This document shows, in pieces, positions 62,201-64,000 of a DNA stretch of 64,000 nucleotides. The first letter of the stretch is position 1, and each line of letters starts with the position of its first letter. The position numbers and the translations under genes were made by a program. The stretch is from Euonymus europaeus (lineage: Eukaryota > Streptophyta > Magnoliopsida > Celastrales > Celastraceae): assembly GCA_963580455.1 (NCBI GenBank), contig OY756966.1, positions 17,115,001 through 17,179,000 on the forward strand, written 5' to 3'. The notes below the pieces were generated by a model. That model was given only the letters and a program-made list of their open reading frames with translations, made no database searches and was not told the origin of the DNA.

Positions 62201-64000
62201 ATTTAACGAGTATAAGCTTCCTACATTATTTCGATGCCAAAACACCAACTTTCTATGACAAATAGACAAAACCAATAAAAACTCTTACATAGAGAGAGTT
62301 GAGCAACTTCGGACAATCAAAGTTGCTCGGGATAGACTTTTTATTGTTCTTCTATGTCAAATTTTACGAGTATAAGCTTCCTACATTATTTTGATGCCAA
62401 AACACCAACTTTCGATGACAAATGGACAAAATCGTTAAAAGCTCCTCCATAGAGAGAGTTGAGCAACTACGGACTATCAAAGTTGCTCGGGATGGACTTT
62501 TAATTGTTCTTCTATGTCAAATTTAACGAGTATAAGCTTCCTACATTATTTCGATGCCAAAACACCAACTTTCTATGACACATAGACAAAACCATTAAAA
62601 GCTCCTACATAGAGAGAGTTGAGCAACTTCGGACAATCAAAGTTGCTCGGGATAGACTTTTTATTGTTCTTCTATGTCAAATTTTACGAGTATAAGCTTC
62701 CTACATTATTTCGATGCCAAAACACCAACTTTCATTGACAAATAGACAAAACCATTAAAAACTCTTACATAGAGAGAGTTGAGCAACTACGAACTATCAA
62801 AGTTGCTCGGGATAGACTTTTTATTGTTCTTCTATGTCAAATTTTACGAGGATAAGCTTCCTACATTATTTCGATGCCAAAACACCAACTTTCTATGACA
62901 AATGGACAAAATCGTTAAAAGCTCCTCCATAGAAAGAGTTGGGCAACTACGGACTATCAAAGTTGCTCGGGATAGACTTTTAATTGTTCTTCTATGTCAA
63001 ATTGAACGAGTATAAGCTTCCTACATTATTTCAATGCCAAAACACCAACTTTCTATGACAAATAGACAAAACCGTTAAACGCTCCTCCATAGTGAGAGTT
63101 TAGCAACTACGGACTATCAAAGTTGTTCGGGATAGACTTTTTATTGTTCTTCTATGTCAAATTTTACGAGTATAAGCTTCCTACATTATTTCGATGCCAA
63201 AACACCAACTTTCGATGACAAATGGACAAAACCGTTAAAAGCTCCTCCATAGAGAGAGTTGAGCAACTACGGACTATCAAAGTTGCTCGGGATAGACTTT
63301 TAATTGTTCTTCTATGTCAAATTTAACGAGTATAAGCTTCCTACATTATTTCGATGCCAAAACACCAACTTTCTATGACAAAAAAATAAAATCGTTAAAA
63401 GCTCCACCATAGAAAGAGTTGAGCAACTTCTGACTATCAAAATTGCTCGGGATAGACTTTTTATTGGTCTTCTATGTCAAATTTTACGAGTATAAGCTTC
63501 CTACATTATTTCGATGCCAAAACACCAACTTTCTATGACAAATAGACAAAACCATTAAAAGCTCCTACATAGAGAGAGTTCAGCAACTTCGGACAATCAA
63601 AGTTGCTCGGGATAGACTTTTTATTGTTCTTCTATGTCAAATTTTACGAGTATAAGCTTCCTACATTATTTCGATGCCAAAACACCAACTTTCATTGACA
63701 AATAGAGAAAACCATTAAAAACTCTTACATAGAGAGAGTTGAGCAACTACGAACTATCAAAGTTGCTCGGGATAGACTTTTTATTGTTCTTCTATGTCAA
63801 ATTTTACGAGTATAAGCTTCCTACATTATTTCGATGCCAAAACACCAACTTTCTATGACAAATGGACAAAATCGTTAAAAGCTCCTCCATAGAGAGAGTT
63901 GAGCAACTACGGACTATCAAAGTTGCTCTGGATAGACTTTTAATTGTTCTTCTATGTCAAATTTAACGAGTATAAGCTTCCTACATTATTTCAATGCCAA
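56211..64000 (+). repeat. 4,320-bp higher-order repeat (27 monomers)
   Basis: About 56,211-59,680 matches 60,531-64,000 at a constant offset of 4,320. Shared private variants are GGGATGGAC, CGATAAAGGCTCC, TTCGACGCCAAAACACCAGC, GACGATCAAAGTTTC, AAGCTTGCTACATT, ACTTACTATGAC, TTTCATTGAC, ACGAGGATAAGC and GAGTTGGGCAACT. Differences seen by eye are few (for example ATGCCAAAAC versus ATGCAAAAAC near 57,439/61,759, and ATCGTTAAAA versus ATCAATAAAA near 57,633/61,953). The second copy runs off the window end. Confidence 0.92.

Larger units (their letters stand above)
54420..64000 (+). repeat. 160-bp satellite array, right block (about 60 monomers)
   Basis: This is the same 160-bp satellite in the same orientation as the left block. 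The monomer start at 53,228 and the next at 54,556 are 1,328 bases apart, which equals 160 plus 1,163 (insertion) plus 5 (target duplication). The array is therefore one array split by an insertion, not two joined arrays. Monomers here belong mostly to one 27-monomer higher-order repeat. A single-base deletion near 55,747 shifts the phase by one. No genes are visible. The array continues past the window end. Confidence 0.98.

Noticed and set aside
1..64000. Telomere repeats, rDNA spacer or 5S arrays
   Set aside because: No TTTAGGG-type repeats and no recognisable rRNA sequence were seen in or beside the monomer.

Overview
This window contains no protein-coding gene that I can support. It is eukaryotic satellite DNA: one AT-rich tandem repeat with a 160-bp monomer runs from base 1 to base 64,000 (about 390 head-to-tail copies, all in the same orientation). 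It is broken only once, at 53,257-54,419, by a GC-rich insertion built from inverted repeats. The near-nucleosomal monomer length, the kilobase-scale higher-order duplications and the TG...CA insertion with tRNA-like promoter boxes fit a centromeric, pericentromeric or subtelomeric heterochromatin block, most likely of a flowering plant. I do not recognise the species or a named satellite family.

Layout. 1-53,256: left array. Monomers begin near the word TGCCAAAACACC; each normally carries a HindIII site (monomer positions 140-145) and an 8-bp dyad (positions 67-94). Nested duplications can be followed through shared rare substitutions and indels: a 2,559-bp tandem duplication (800-5,917), an 800-bp five-monomer repeat (about 9,810-11,860), a 3.0-3.4-kb duplication (about 9,306-15,670), 961-bp, 2,080-bp and 1,600-bp blocks between 14.9 and 25.3 kb, and a re-use of the 20.9-22.9-kb segment at 26.0-27.8 kb. 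The section from 28 to 53 kb has shorter, more diverged blocks (offsets of 1,279, 1,920, 1,439, 799, 640, 616 and 320 bp). 54,420-64,000: right array, in exact phase with the left one once the insertion plus its 5-bp target duplication is subtracted. It is dominated by a 4,320-bp (27-monomer) higher-order repeat.

Insertion. 53,257-54,419 (1,163 bp) is flanked by the 5-bp direct repeat CAAAT, and paralogous monomers at about 52.4, 58.7 and 63.0 kb show the empty site. It consists of three consecutive long inverted repeats: unit 1 (53,257-53,635), unit 2 (53,636-54,011, containing a perfect 374-bp palindrome) and unit 3 (54,012-54,419). Units 1 and 3 start TGTAACACCCC and end GGGGTGTTACA. Each has a 73-bp module at both ends, in opposite orientation. 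All three units have a core in which two tRNA-like A-box/B-box pairs point outward, head to head, from the centre of symmetry. I know of no described element with this architecture. It is the most interesting object in the window.

The many 63-104-codon open frames are by-products of the repeat or of the palindromes and are not annotated as genes.
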